Source of the DNA: Bacteroidetes bacterium GWF2_29_10
GTDB taxonomy: Bacteria > Bacteroidota > Bacteroidia > Bacteroidales > GWE2-29-8
Direction of reading: 5' to 3'
DNA length: 40,305 nucleotides
NCBI GenBank assembly: GCA_001768555.1
Contig: MEOD01000012.1
Span: 1-40,305 of the forward strand
The translations under genes were made by a program, and so were the position numbers. The notes beneath the pieces were generated by a model. That model saw only the letters and a list, made by a program, of their open reading frames with translations. It was not told where the DNA came from and did no database searches. Shown here piece by piece: positions 25,399 through 34,210 of this stretch (position 1 is its first letter; each line of letters begins with the position of its first letter).

Positions 25399-26160
25399 AT
25401 GTCGATATTTAATCTTTACGCCAAATACTACAATATATTTTACAAAGACAAAAATTACTTAGAAGAAGCTAAATATATTGATAATATAATAAAACAATAC
25501 TGCCCAAGCGCAAAAAAACTCCTTGAATTAGGTTGCGGAACAGGAAATCATGCGTTCCATCTAAATAATATGAACTACGAAGTAACTGGAATTGATTTGT
25601 CTGAAAATATGATACAGATAGCAAATGATGCAAACAAAAATATTGCACTCCCACACCCTAAGTTTTTAGTTCAAGATATAAGAAATTTTGATTTAAATAT
25701 GGAATTTGATTCTATTATTTCATTGTTTCATGTTATGAGTTATCAAACAAGTAATGAAGATTTGAACAATGTCTTCAAAATGGCAAACAAACATCTTAAA
25801 AAAGGAGGTGTCTTTTGTTTTGATTGCTGGTATGGACCTGGCGTCATAACGGACAAACCAGAGATAAGAGAAAAAACTTATGATAATAACGAAATTATTA
25901 TAAAAAGAAAGGCTATCCCAACAATGCTTATTAATGAAAATAGGGTTAATGTTAAGTATGAAATAGAAATTACAGACAAACAAAGCAATGAAAAGGCAAA
26001 AATAGAAGAAGAACATAATATGCGTTACTTATTCAAACCTGAAATAGAACTAATTGCAAAAAATAATGGATTGAAACTTATGGGATGCTTTGAATGGATG
26101 CAAAAAACAGAACCTAACGAAAACACATGGTATGCCTTTTTAGTAATAAAGAAAGAATAA
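25399..26160 (+). CDS. Class I SAM-dependent methyltransferase
   Basis: 253 residues beginning MSIFNLYAKYYNIFYKDKNY, a start shared by many glycan-locus methyltransferases. Motif I is KLLELGCGTGNHAFHL near 39-54, beta-2 end VTGIDLSENMI, motif II FDSIISLFHVMSYQ and motif III LKKGGVFCFDCWYG. It is the Methyltransf_25/11 type. The C-terminal half is beta-rich (IEITDKQSNEKAKIEEEH) and holds a substrate pocket whose specificity is unreadable. Methylation of a sugar nucleotide, glyceryl group or glycan is possible. It starts 65 bp after the FkbH gene. Confidence 0.85.
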   Translation: MSIFNLYAKYYNIFYKDKNYLEEAKYIDNIIKQYCPSAKKLLELGCGTGNHAFHLNNMNYEVTGIDLSENMIQIANDANKNIALPHPKFLVQDIRNFDLNMEFDSIISLFHVMSYQTSNEDLNNVFKMANKHLKKGGVFCFDCWYGPGVITDKPEIREKTYDNNEIIIKRKAIPTMLINENRVNVKYEIEITDKQSNEKAKIEEEHNMRYLFKPEIELIAKNNGLKLMGCFEWMQKTEPNENTWYAFLVIKKE

Positions 26161-26190
26161 TCCAAATTAAGCAAAGCAAATTAATTATTT

Positions 26191-26198
26191 TATATTTG
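26191..26198 (+). promoter_or_regulatory. Putative -7 promoter element for the FkbM-like gene
   Basis: TATATTTG fits the TAnnTTTG box, 39 bp upstream of the following ATG. Confidence 0.4.
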
Positions 26199-26236
26199 CC
26201 AAACAAAAAATAAAAAAAAATTAGTAATTACTCAAT

Positions 26237-27121
26237 ATGATAAAGTATTTAAAAAATAAATTAAGAGGTTTTATTTCAAATTCTATACCTATTCAAAATA
26301 TCCCACAAATACAAGATAATAGATATTCTCCTGAAACTAAAATCGCTTTAAGAAATATGTATCATTATTATCAAGAATGTGCGAAGAAAAAAGAAAAAAT
26401 TAATTTGTCAGATACTGGCTTTCGCATTTTTTCCCAATTTGAAGAAGATGGCATATTGTTAGCCATATTTGGATTAATTGGAGAGAAAAATAAAACATTT
26501 GTTGATATAGGAGGAGCAGATGGAATTAACAGTAATTGCGCAAACTTGGCTATTAATTTAGGTTGGAATGGTCTTTTTATTGACGGTGACCAAGACAATA
26601 TAACAAAAGGTAGTATATTTTATAAAAATCACCCTGACACATGGGGATATCCTCCAAAATTAACAAAAGCATTTATACAAAGAGAAAACATTAATCAAAT
26701 AATTGAAGATGCTGGATTTAATGGAGAAATAGATCTCGTTTCTATAGACTTAGATGGAAATGATTATTGGATATGGGATGCACTAAAAGTTGTAAGCCCA
26801 AGAGTAGTTATTATAGAAACACACATCGAATTTGGATTTAACAGCATCGTTGTTCCTTACGATAAAGATTATTTTTATCCAGGCAAACATCCTGATTATC
26901 ATGGAGCATCTCCTGTTGCAATGAATAAATTAGCAAATAAACTAGGATATCGCTTAGTTGGCTCAAACAATTACGGGTTTAACACAATATACATCAAAAA
27001 TGGTATTGCTGAAGATTTATTACCAGAAGTATCACTTGATTATATCTTAAGACATCCTAGAAATGAAGAAAGATTTAAAGTTTTCGAACCAATAAAAGAT
27101 TGGGACTATATAACAGTATAA
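26237..27121 (+). CDS. FkbM-related methyltransferase-fold protein of unknown activity
   Basis: 294 residues. The SAM-fold motif KTFVDIGGADGINSNCANLA near 88-107 (a DxGGxxG form of motif I), NGLFIDGDQDNITKGSIFYK, and IDLVSIDLDGNDYWIWDALK, VSPRVVIIETHIEFGF are the blocks seen in FkbM-like proteins from surface-glycan loci. FkbM enzymes methylate hydroxyl groups, but this branch has extra segments (Tyr/His-rich YFYPGKHPDYHGASPVA near 215-230) that I cannot assign. No membrane segment is present. It ends 4 bp from the convergent glycosyltransferase gene. Confidence 0.65.
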   Translation: MIKYLKNKLRGFISNSIPIQNIPQIQDNRYSPETKIALRNMYHYYQECAKKKEKINLSDTGFRIFSQFEEDGILLAIFGLIGEKNKTFVDIGGADGINSNCANLAINLGWNGLFIDGDQDNITKGSIFYKNHPDTWGYPPKLTKAFIQRENINQIIEDAGFNGEIDLVSIDLDGNDYWIWDALKVVSPRVVIIETHIEFGFNSIVVPYDKDYFYPGKHPDYHGASPVAMNKLANKLGYRLVGSNNYGFNTIYIKNGIAEDLLPEVSLDYILRHPRNEERFKVFEPIKDWDYITV

Positions 27122-27124
27122 TCT

Positions 27125-28228
27125 TTAATTATCAATAAAATTTAACTTAAATTCATTTATATATTTTTCAATATTATAATACTTTTCAAACATCTGAATG
27201 CAATTCCTCGAATACTCATTATAATTACTTGTTATTTGTTTTATTGCAACATTTAGCTCATCTATAGAGTTTATAGATACTCCAACTTTGTTCTCCTCAA
27301 TAAACTGATTTAAATTTGTTTTTCCCATTATTATTAAAGGTTTACCTGTACGTAAAAACTCAACAAGCTGCCCTGAAGCAAACCGAATATTCTGGAAATT
27401 TAAATCAGTAGGAACATAAGCAATAAATCCTATATTAGAATTAATGACAATATTGTGGGTTTCTAAAGGATTGTAAAACCCATCAGAAACAACTGGTTTA
27501 TTTGATATATTTTGAAGCAATATCTTTATTTCGTCAGATATGTATCCATGTATTGTCAAATCATACAATTCACTGTTTTCATTATAATGTTTTATTAACA
27601 AATCACTATACGAACGATAATCACTAATTCCTCCTATCTGCATCAACATAGGTTTATCATTAGGGTTATATTCTTTAAAAGCATTTACTTCTTTTAAAGA
27701 TACGGGCATATACATGGTTTTGACACAATCTTTCTTAACATTTATTGATTTTAATAAAACCTCTTCTCTTGCATCATCCTGTATTATTAAAGATTTATTT
27801 TTTAATAGATAATGACGTGTGTATCGATTTGATAACTTGTATAAAATATTTTTAGAAACACTTTCATCATAACTTCTAAAATCATGACTCCATAAGATAA
27901 TCTTTGATGTTTTAAAAATCATAGAAGCTATAATGTAAGGTACACTATCTATTGCTATAACAATATCATAATCTGTATTTTTATACTTTTCTAGTAAATA
28001 CTTATATTCATTTTTTACATCTATCAATCTCTGATAACTAAACTTTTTTAAAGGCTCTTGCTTTATAATCTTTGATATTCGCTCAAGAACCAATCCTCTT
28101 TCTGAAAAGAACTGAAAATCAATATTGGCAAAATTAGCTAGCTCTTTAAAAAAAACAGCACAATGAGGATATAGATTATTATCATTCTTAAATGGAGAAA
28201 ATATTAAAATCTTTTTTTCTTTTGCCAC
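27125..28228 (-). CDS. Glycosyltransferase, GT-B type (GT1/GT4-like)
   Basis: 367 residues with start codon GTG 28226-28228. No earlier or nearby ATG is available. The N-terminus (KKILIFSPFKNDNNLYPHC) and the C-terminal half (PMLMQIGGISDYRSYSDLLI near 195-214, then GFIAYVPTDLNFQNIRFASG near 270, VEFLRTGKPLIIMG near 293) have the layout of GT-B glycosyltransferases, where LxxGGI starts the second Rossmann domain and the E/GKP part binds the nucleotide sugar. The canonical E-x7-E motif is weak. It is encoded at the end of the polysaccharide locus, convergent with the FkbM-like gene. A promoter-like element sits only a few bases upstream. Confidence 0.75.
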   Translation of the reverse strand: MAKEKKILIFSPFKNDNNLYPHCAVFFKELANFANIDFQFFSERGLVLERISKIIKQEPLKKFSYQRLIDVKNEYKYLLEKYKNTDYDIVIAIDSVPYIIASMIFKTSKIILWSHDFRSYDESVSKNILYKLSNRYTRHYLLKNKSLIIQDDAREEVLLKSINVKKDCVKTMYMPVSLKEVNAFKEYNPNDKPMLMQIGGISDYRSYSDLLIKHYNENSELYDLTIHGYISDEIKILLQNISNKPVVSDGFYNPLETHNIVINSNIGFIAYVPTDLNFQNIRFASGQLVEFLRTGKPLIIMGKTNLNQFIEENKVGVSINSIDELNVAIKQITSNYNEYSRNCIQMFEKYYNIEKYINEFKLNFIDN

Positions 28229-28233
28229 AAATA

Positions 28234-28241
28234 CAAATATA
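28234..28241 (-). promoter_or_regulatory. Putative -7 promoter element immediately before the GT-B gene
   Basis: Minus-strand TATATTTG (TAnnTTTG) lies only 5 bp before the GTG start. If used, the transcript would start close to or at the start codon, so the message would be nearly leaderless. Confidence 0.35.
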
Positions 28242-28292
28242 TTTTAATTAATAATAAAGCTAATGATAATTAGAATTCTTTGTTATCCATTG

Positions 28293-29975
28293 TTATTCTT
28301 TTTCTAAGGTTTCAATAGCTTTTATAAAACTATTATCATTTTGATTATAAATATAATAAAAACCATTTTCTCCGAAAATATTTCTTGCTATTAAAGCTTT
28401 TAAAATATTCTTTATTTTCAATTCAGATAAAGCCACCTCTTTGCTATTTGCTTCTACACCATTTTGTTTTGCGTAATCAACTAATAGTTCCACAACCTTA
28501 CTATCAATATTGTAGTTTCTATCAAAATCTTTTATTGTTTTAAATTGAGAAAAGTATTTTCTATTTTTATCAAAATAATCAAAAGAAAAGTCAAAAACGA
28601 TTCCACTTCTCTCTATCTTAACATAATAATTTGCTCTTTTAGTTGTGTCAAAAGGTATGTATATATCAGGATATATACCGCCACCGCCGAATACAATTTT
28701 TCCTTTTTTTGTATAATATTTAGCCGTATCTTTTGACGTAATAGTATCTTTCAGTGCGGCATATTCATTCATAATATTTGAGTAAAAGTCTTCAAAATAC
28801 TTTTCTGTTCCTTCGTCGTAAGGTTTCTGTATAGAACGACCTGATGGAGTATAATATCGTGCAACGGTAAGTCTAATTGCAGAACCATCAGGCATACCTA
28901 TTTGCTCTTGCACTAATCCTTTTCCAAAAGATCTTCTTCCTATAATAGTACCTCTATCATTATCTTGGATAGCTCCTGCAACTATTTCACTTGCAGATGC
29001 ACTCCATTCATCAATTAGTATAACTAGTTTACCTTTTTCAAAATTCCCTTTTTTTGTTGCATAAACATAACTTTCTGGTTTTGACTTACCCTTTGTGTAA
29101 ACAATTAAGTCTTTTTCTGGCAACATGTCATCAGCAATGTTTATAGCAGCTTCAAGATACCCTCCTCCATTAGCTCGCAAATCTATAATAAGTTTTTTCA
29201 TTCCTTCCTTATTTAATTTGAGTACAGCTTTTGAATACTCTGCATAAGTTTGAGCTGCGAACTTATTAATTTTAATGTATCCGGTTGTTTTATTTATCAT
29301 ATAATATGCATCAACACTATATGTAGGAATCTTTGCACGAGTAACATTAAATATCAGTAAATCTTTCACCCCTTTTCGCTTTATTGAAAGTTTAACTTTG
29401 GTATTTTTTTCTCCTCGCAATTTATTTAACACCTTAGCATTATCAATATCTTTTCCAACAAAAAGAGTATCATTTACTTTTATTATTCTATCACCTGAAC
29501 GTATTCCTACTTTTTCAGAAGGTCCTAAAGGTATAGTTTGAATTACCACTATAGTATCTTTTTTAATCGAAAATTGGACTCCAATTCCTTCAAATTCACC
29601 AGTTAGATCTTCATTAATAAAAGTTAAATCTTTTTTAGGAATATAAGTAGAATGAGGATCTAATTTTTGCAACATATCAGAAATCATGTTTTCTGTTATT
29701 TCTTCTCTATTAACAGAATCCACATATACTTCCTCAATAATATCAATAATATTATTTATTTTATCTTTTTTATCTTGATTGTTCTCTCTAACGCCTACTT
29801 GATTATTTGAAGAAAAGTAAAAGAAACTTATTGTCATACCTATAATAATAGATATTGATATAATAAGAGGTAACAATACAACGTATTTATTGTTATTAAA
29901 TTGTTCTTTATCTGTTTCTGTTAAATTATCGTTTGTCTGATTTTCTATGTTCTCTTCATTAGGATATTGCTCCAT
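28293..29975 (-). CDS. S41 family C-terminal processing protease (CtpA/Prc type)
   Basis: 560 residues. One membrane segment near 32-54 (VVLLPLIISISIIIGMTISF) anchors it, with the remainder in the periplasm. A PDZ domain occupies about 125-205 (GEFEGIGVQFSI, GPSEKVGIRSGDRI), followed by the S41 catalytic core: GYIKINKFAAQT, LIIDLRANGGGYLEAA, LIDEWSASASEIVAGAIQD with nucleophile Ser327, and RRSFGKGLVQEQ with general base Lys352. The 25-residue Ser-Lys spacing equals that of known Prc/CtpA enzymes. The C-terminal 130 residues are helical and lack motifs. It cleaves C-termini of envelope proteins. It lies 5 bp after gldB, so the two form one operon. Confidence 0.93.
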   Translation of the reverse strand: MEQYPNEENIENQTNDNLTETDKEQFNNNKYVVLLPLIISISIIIGMTISFFYFSSNNQVGVRENNQDKKDKINNIIDIIEEVYVDSVNREEITENMISDMLQKLDPHSTYIPKKDLTFINEDLTGEFEGIGVQFSIKKDTIVVIQTIPLGPSEKVGIRSGDRIIKVNDTLFVGKDIDNAKVLNKLRGEKNTKVKLSIKRKGVKDLLIFNVTRAKIPTYSVDAYYMINKTTGYIKINKFAAQTYAEYSKAVLKLNKEGMKKLIIDLRANGGGYLEAAINIADDMLPEKDLIVYTKGKSKPESYVYATKKGNFEKGKLVILIDEWSASASEIVAGAIQDNDRGTIIGRRSFGKGLVQEQIGMPDGSAIRLTVARYYTPSGRSIQKPYDEGTEKYFEDFYSNIMNEYAALKDTITSKDTAKYYTKKGKIVFGGGGIYPDIYIPFDTTKRANYYVKIERSGIVFDFSFDYFDKNRKYFSQFKTIKDFDRNYNIDSKVVELLVDYAKQNGVEANSKEVALSELKIKNILKALIARNIFGENGFYYIYNQNDNSFIKAIETLEKE

Positions 29976-29980
29976 AATAT

Positions 29981-30982
29981 TTATTTAGGTTTGTATTTTG
30001 ATAAATTTAATATTTTTTTAGAATTAGGTTCTAATAACAATTGTTTTAAAGTGTAACTTGGATTATTTTCCATAAACGACCGAACTATCTGCCATCCCAA
30101 CCAAATGCCTGTACGACCTGGAGAATTTTGCCCAAAATGATAAGAAAAAGGAGCATCGTCAATAAACTTATTAATAGCACTCTGATCTTTCATAAACAAT
30201 ATTTTTTGGTCAATCACAAATGCCCAAATATTCTTCTCGTTTTTTCGACACCATTCAATTTGTTTCGCATTATAAAACATCTTAAGTGAGTCTTCATAAT
30301 TAGGTAACATGGCATCCATAAAATACATTATTTTTCCATAATATATAGCCTTGTCTATAAATGTTTCTAGCTTACAATCTCCTATTTTGGAAATAGCTAA
30401 TTGGTAAAATATGTCAGGAACTAAATATTCTTTTTTAAATTTTTGAGCAATATACATAGGAATGCCATATTTAGTGTAATATTCACCTCCTAAAAACATA
30501 TCTAATCCTATTATTACAAGGCTATCTTCTAATAAGAACAACGGAGCCTGAGGATTTATTCCAGAAATGAAAGTATATATTTCTGGTGTTTTTTTTGTTT
30601 CAGGAAAATATTTAAAATAATATTTAAAAGCAGTTTCTAACTCTTTTTCTATATCATTTAGATTTGGGTATTTTTTATTGCAATCTTCATAAAGCTGTCT
30701 TATTGCAGGGTCTTCTAAATACTCTTTTAATTTCAATAATCCCATAGAATCAGGGACTTCATCTCCTATAAAAAAAGCATAATCCTTTTGCAACTTAGTT
30801 ATTTCCTGTTTTATATTATCTTTTTTAATATTAAACAAAGCTTGCTCATATCTTTTTATTTTTATAGCAATAGGTAGTTCTATATTTTCAATGCTTATCT
30901 TTTCTACTCTTTTCTTTTCTTTACAAGATGAAGAGGCAAACAAAATTAAGGAAGAAAGAAAAAATATATTCAGTACTTTCAT
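29981..30982 (-). CDS. gldB: Gliding motility lipoprotein GldB-like
   Basis: 333 residues. A signal peptide with lipobox ASSSC puts the lipidated Cys at 20, followed by KEKK, so it is an outer- or inner-membrane lipoprotein of Bacteroidota type. The body matches GldB: IAIKIKRYEQALF near 38-51, IYTFISGINPQAPLFLLEDS near 140-160, LVIIGLDMFLGGEYYTKYG near 160-180, and a C-terminal PGRTGIWLGWQIVRSFMENN. GldB is essential for gliding and stabilises the type IX secretion/gliding machinery in Flavobacterium. Homologues also occur in non-gliding Bacteroidota. In this window it is followed by an S41 protease, unlike the nadE-gldB-gldC arrangement of Flavobacterium. It is divergent from a PorT-like barrel gene. 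Confidence 0.85.
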   Translation of the reverse strand: MKVLNIFFLSSLILFASSSCKEKKRVEKISIENIELPIAIKIKRYEQALFNIKKDNIKQEITKLQKDYAFFIGDEVPDSMGLLKLKEYLEDPAIRQLYEDCNKKYPNLNDIEKELETAFKYYFKYFPETKKTPEIYTFISGINPQAPLFLLEDSLVIIGLDMFLGGEYYTKYGIPMYIAQKFKKEYLVPDIFYQLAISKIGDCKLETFIDKAIYYGKIMYFMDAMLPNYEDSLKMFYNAKQIEWCRKNEKNIWAFVIDQKILFMKDQSAINKFIDDAPFSYHFGQNSPGRTGIWLGWQIVRSFMENNPSYTLKQLLLEPNSKKILNLSKYKPK

Positions 30983-31042
30983 TATGTTAATTATTTTTTT
31001 TAATATTGCATAAAAATTAACGTCAAATAAAGTGTCAAAATT

Positions 31043-31765
31043 ATGAAAAAGTTGTTTATTTTATCAGTTTTATTAAGTTTTTTTATTAATACCACATATT
31101 CTCAATCTTCTGATTATAAAAAATTCAGATTTGGACTTAAAGGGTCTTCTTCATTGTCATGGTTAAAATCAGGAACTAAAGAGTATAAATCAGATGGTTC
31201 GAAAATTACATTTGGATATGGATTAATGACAGAATTTGGATTTAGTAAAAATTATTCATTCTTAACTGGTTTTGATGTTTCTGTTTCTGGTGGAAAACTT
31301 TTGGCTACAGACACATTAATGCCTCTTATTGCAGATAGAAAAGGTGACTTGCAATTTTCTACACCTACAAGTATTGCTGCAACAACTTCTATTGACATAA
31401 AAAAACTTCAATATATTGAAATTCCATTATTGTTAAAGATGAAAACTAACGAAATAGGTTATATAACTTATTTTGGATTATTCGGAGTAAACGCTGCAAT
31501 AAATCTAAAATCAATAGCAGATTTTAAGGTAGAAAATAAAAATGGAGAATCAATAAGTGAAAAAAGTGATATTAATATAAAATCTAATATTATCCCAGTT
31601 AAATCTGGTTTAGTTATAGGTGGTGGATTAGAATATTCTTTAGGAGGGAACACTGCTGCAATAATGCAAATAGTATTCAATAACGGGTTTACAGATATTT
31701 TTAAAGAAAAGCAAGATAAAAGCATCAACAATAATGTTACCCTTACTTTAGGCATCATATTCTAA
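31043..31765 (+). CDS. Outer-membrane beta-barrel protein of PorT-like family
   Basis: 240 residues with signal peptide MKKLFILSVLLSFFINTTYS, cleavage expected after Tyr-Ser near 20. The mature protein has alternating hydrophobic strands (FRFGLKGSSSLSW, YGLMTEFGFSKNYSFLTGFD, LQYIEIPLLLKMKTNEIGY) and ends in a strand terminating with Phe (TLTLGIIF), the usual barrel C-terminus. YIEIPLLLK is the PorT/OMP_b-brl_2 signature. PorT-type proteins serve type IX secretion in some Bacteroidota, but most homologues are of unknown role. Divergent from gldB with 60 bp between the two starts, the pair may share a regulatory region. Confidence 0.8.
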   Translation: MKKLFILSVLLSFFINTTYSQSSDYKKFRFGLKGSSSLSWLKSGTKEYKSDGSKITFGYGLMTEFGFSKNYSFLTGFDVSVSGGKLLATDTLMPLIADRKGDLQFSTPTSIAATTSIDIKKLQYIEIPLLLKMKTNEIGYITYFGLFGVNAAINLKSIADFKVENKNGESISEKSDINIKSNIIPVKSGLVIGGGLEYSLGGNTAAIMQIVFNNGFTDIFKEKQDKSINNNVTLTLGIIF

Positions 31766-31909
31766 AAATCACCAAGAATAATTTATTTTAGATTTTGTTT
31801 TAATTCAGCATATTGTATATGCTTCTATTATCTCAGAAATTATTAATCCTTTATTTCAATTATCTAAGTTATAAATATCTCTTTACTCAATTACTAATTC
31901 ATAAATAAA

Positions 31910-31917
31910 TACCTTTG
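31910..31917 (+). promoter_or_regulatory. Putative -7 promoter element for the methyltransferase-deacetylase pair
   Basis: TACCTTTG fits TAnnTTTG, 48 bp before the methyltransferase ATG in a 200-bp AT-rich gap. Confidence 0.45.
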
Positions 31918-31965
31918 CTTTTTCAAGCAATAGAAAATTAAGAATTAAGGAATAGGTTAAAAATA

Positions 31966-32721
31966 ATGTTAAAAAATATTTATAAAAAGTTAGTTCCTTT
32001 AAAAATAAGACTTGACGTTTATTATTTGTTATTTAAAATACGTTATCTTTTTTATATTGGAAGTGAATTTGAGTGCAATTGTTGCGGTAAGAAAATACGT
32101 AAATTTCTAGATTATGGCATTGTAAAAAGACATAATGCAGCTTGTCCTTATTGCTATTCACTTGAAAGAAATCGTCTACTATGGCTTTTCTTAAATAATA
32201 ATAACCTTTTAAATAAAGAAACAAAGCTTTTACATTTTGCACCAGAAAGGATAATTGAGCAAAAAATTAAAAAACTAAAATTAAAAAGTTATATTAGTGC
32301 AGATATTGACCCTCAGCTTGCAGATGTTGTTGTTGACATAACAAATATTAATTTCCCTGACAATAGTTTTAATCTAATAATATGCTCACATGTTCTTGCT
32401 CATATAAAAGATGAAGCAAAAGCTATTCAAGAACTATATAGAGTGCTTTCAACTGGCGGTATTGCTTTAATAATGACACGTATTGACTTGTCATTAAATG
32501 CCACTTATGAGGAAACAGATGTTGATACATCAAACAAACGCCTTAAATATTACAAACAAGAAGATGTTTTTCGTATTCATGCAAAAGATTTCAATAAAAG
32601 GCTAGAACAGTCAGGCTTTAATGTTGAAGTGTTAGATTATGCATCAGAGCTTGGGACAAAAATAAGCAATTATTATTCATTAGGAAAAAACGAATGGATT
32701 TATAAATGCAGTAAATTATGA
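31966..32721 (+). CDS. SAM-dependent methyltransferase with Cys-rich N-terminal head
   Basis: 251 residues. A cysteine-rich zinc-binding head sits near 38-75 (CNCCGKKI, then NAACPYCYSLERNRLLWL), followed by an unusual FAPERIIEQKI and SYISADIDPQLADVVVDITN in place of the usual glycine-rich motif I, then FNLIICSHVLAHIKDEAKAI and LSTGGIALIMT for motifs II and III. Methyltransferases with this order of head and ADIDP block accompany polysaccharide or lipid genes. The last 4 bp (ATGA) overlap the start of the deacetylase gene, so the two are translationally coupled. The likely target is a glycan or glycolipid, but this is not proven. It is smaller than the other Cys-headed methyltransferase at 4335-5234 and not obviously a close relative. 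Confidence 0.8.
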   Translation: MLKNIYKKLVPLKIRLDVYYLLFKIRYLFYIGSEFECNCCGKKIRKFLDYGIVKRHNAACPYCYSLERNRLLWLFLNNNNLLNKETKLLHFAPERIIEQKIKKLKLKSYISADIDPQLADVVVDITNINFPDNSFNLIICSHVLAHIKDEAKAIQELYRVLSTGGIALIMTRIDLSLNATYEETDVDTSNKRLKYYKQEDVFRIHAKDFNKRLEQSGFNVEVLDYASELGTKISNYYSLGKNEWIYKCSKL

Positions 32722-33716
32722 AAAAGATTATAGAATTTATTCCTTTTCATCTTCTTAAGCAATTATCAAATGATATAATGCTCATTGTTCCCTTCTATCA
32801 TTCTGTAACAGATGCACCAGGAATACATTTAAAAAATCTATACAAAGTAAAAACTGAAACAATATTTGAAAAAGACATTAACTTCTTATTAAAACACTAC
32901 CAACCTGTATCCCTTTTAGATGTTAAAAATCATATAAACGGAAGTAAGCCTCTAACCAAAAAATCATTTCTACTTACATTTGATGATGGTCTTAGAGAAT
33001 GTTACGATGTGATATATCCCACACTTAAAAAACAAGGAATCCCTGCTGTTTTTTTTATTAACACGGGGTTTGTTGATAACAAAGAATTGTTTTATCGATT
33101 TAAAACAAGCTTGTTAATTGAAAATTTGAAAACTTCTAGCAACTCTTTAAAAAAAGAAATATCTATCAAATATTTTAACAAAACCTTCTCTTCTGATACA
33201 ACACTTGTTAACGAACTATTAAGTATAAACTACAATAATAAGCAGTTGCTTGACAATATTGCTTTAACAACTAATACTGATTTCAATCATTATCTTAATC
33301 AATACAAGCCTTTCATGTCATTATCTATGATTAAAGAACTTTATGAAAACAATTTTGATATTGGCTCACATAGTGTTGATCATCCTGATTTTTCCATTTT
33401 AGATGATAAACAAAAGATTTGGCAAATAAAAAATAGTATTGAATATTTAAAAGAAAACAATGTTTTTAGCAACGTGTTGTCTTTCCCTTTTGCTGATTAT
33501 TTTATAAAACAAGACTTCTATAATTTTATCTTTAGTGAAACTAAATTAGACTTATGTTTTGGGACTTCTGGATTAAAAAAGGAAAATGACAAACGAATAA
33601 TACAAAGAATAAACTTTGAAAAAGATACAACATTAGCTAAACATATATTTAAAGAAAAAATTAGCAAATACTTTATTAAGTCTTTAATAAAAAAGAACAT
33701 TACAGACCGAACATAA
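32718..33716 (+). CDS. Polysaccharide deacetylase (NodB/CE4 family)
   Basis: 332 residues with no signal peptide. The CE4 motif 1 is SFLLTFDDGLRECYDVI near 92-108, in which the two Asp residues of TFDDG are the base and a metal ligand, motif 2 is NNFDIGSHSVDHPDFS near 212-227 (the H-x3-H metal-binding pair), and later blocks (VLSFPFADY near 256) fit motif 3 (RxPF/SFPF type). It removes N-acetyl or O-acetyl groups from a sugar, usually on a glycan precursor. It overlaps the upstream methyltransferase by 4 bp. The absence of a signal suggests action on cytosolic or lipid-linked intermediates. Confidence 0.9.
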   Translation: MKKIIEFIPFHLLKQLSNDIMLIVPFYHSVTDAPGIHLKNLYKVKTETIFEKDINFLLKHYQPVSLLDVKNHINGSKPLTKKSFLLTFDDGLRECYDVIYPTLKKQGIPAVFFINTGFVDNKELFYRFKTSLLIENLKTSSNSLKKEISIKYFNKTFSSDTTLVNELLSINYNNKQLLDNIALTTNTDFNHYLNQYKPFMSLSMIKELYENNFDIGSHSVDHPDFSILDDKQKIWQIKNSIEYLKENNVFSNVLSFPFADYFIKQDFYNFIFSETKLDLCFGTSGLKKENDKRIIQRINFEKDTTLAKHIFKEKISKYFIKSLIKKNITDRT

Positions 33717-33951
33717 CAAGCTTAATTTATTAAATATCTCAACGCAAGTATAATATATCTTATGCAGAACTTTCTAAAAAACATACAACAAGATAATTGT
33801 TAATAAGCAGTTGCTTGCATTGAGTGCTTTTGTTTGGAACCAATTAGTCAACTTGCCAATAAGCATATTATAAAAAAGGAAAAAACGCAATAGTAATTAC
33901 TTCCTACGATGTAATAATCTTCTCTAATAATAACAGAAAAAAAACTATTTT

Positions 33952-34082
33952 GAGACCGTTGTAATAATCACGATTCAATAATTTCGTTATTAAATCTCAC
34001 TAATTTTTTAGATTTTGTTAATGACAACTATTGATTAATAATTTAAGTAATAATTTATGAAATTTTGCCTTGCAACGGTCTC
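33952..34082. mobile_element. MITE-like element with GAGACCGTTG terminal inverted repeats
   Basis: GAGACCGTTG at 33952-33961 is exactly complementary to CAACGGTCTC at 34073-34082. The match extends to 13 bp per arm with one mismatch. The element is 131 bp, AT-rich inside, contains no ORF and lies in a 470-bp gene-free gap (33717-34189). GAGACC...GTTGCAA-like termini occur at ends of Bacteroidota insertion sequences as far as I recall, so this would be a non-autonomous derivative. I see no convincing target-site duplication (the flanks are ACTATTTT and TAGATAAT). The rest of the gap (33717-33951 and 34083-34189) holds no gene that I can support, apart from a promoter-like box. Confidence 0.45.
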
Positions 34083-34100
34083 TAGATAATTATTTTTATG

Positions 34101-34108
34101 TAATTTTG
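34101..34108 (+). promoter_or_regulatory. Putative -7 promoter element for the PagL-like gene
   Basis: TAATTTTG fits TAnnTTTG, about 100 bp before the PagL-like ATG and just outside the right end of the MITE-like element, which might therefore alter the expression of the gene. Confidence 0.35.
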
Positions 34109-34210
34109 TCATGTTAATAGCTTGGCTGATTAGTTACAAAAAACGTTTGCTAACAAAAAAATAAATTATTAAAACAGAGTATATCAATATTGTTAGCTAA
34201 AATTAATGCG

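Noticed and set aside
33236-33817. A 17-bp direct repeat TAATAAGCAGTTGCTTG, once inside the deacetylase gene (33236-33252) and once in the following spacer (33801-33817)
   Set aside because: Flanks do not match beyond 17 bp; in AT-rich DNA this can be chance and no structure goes with it.
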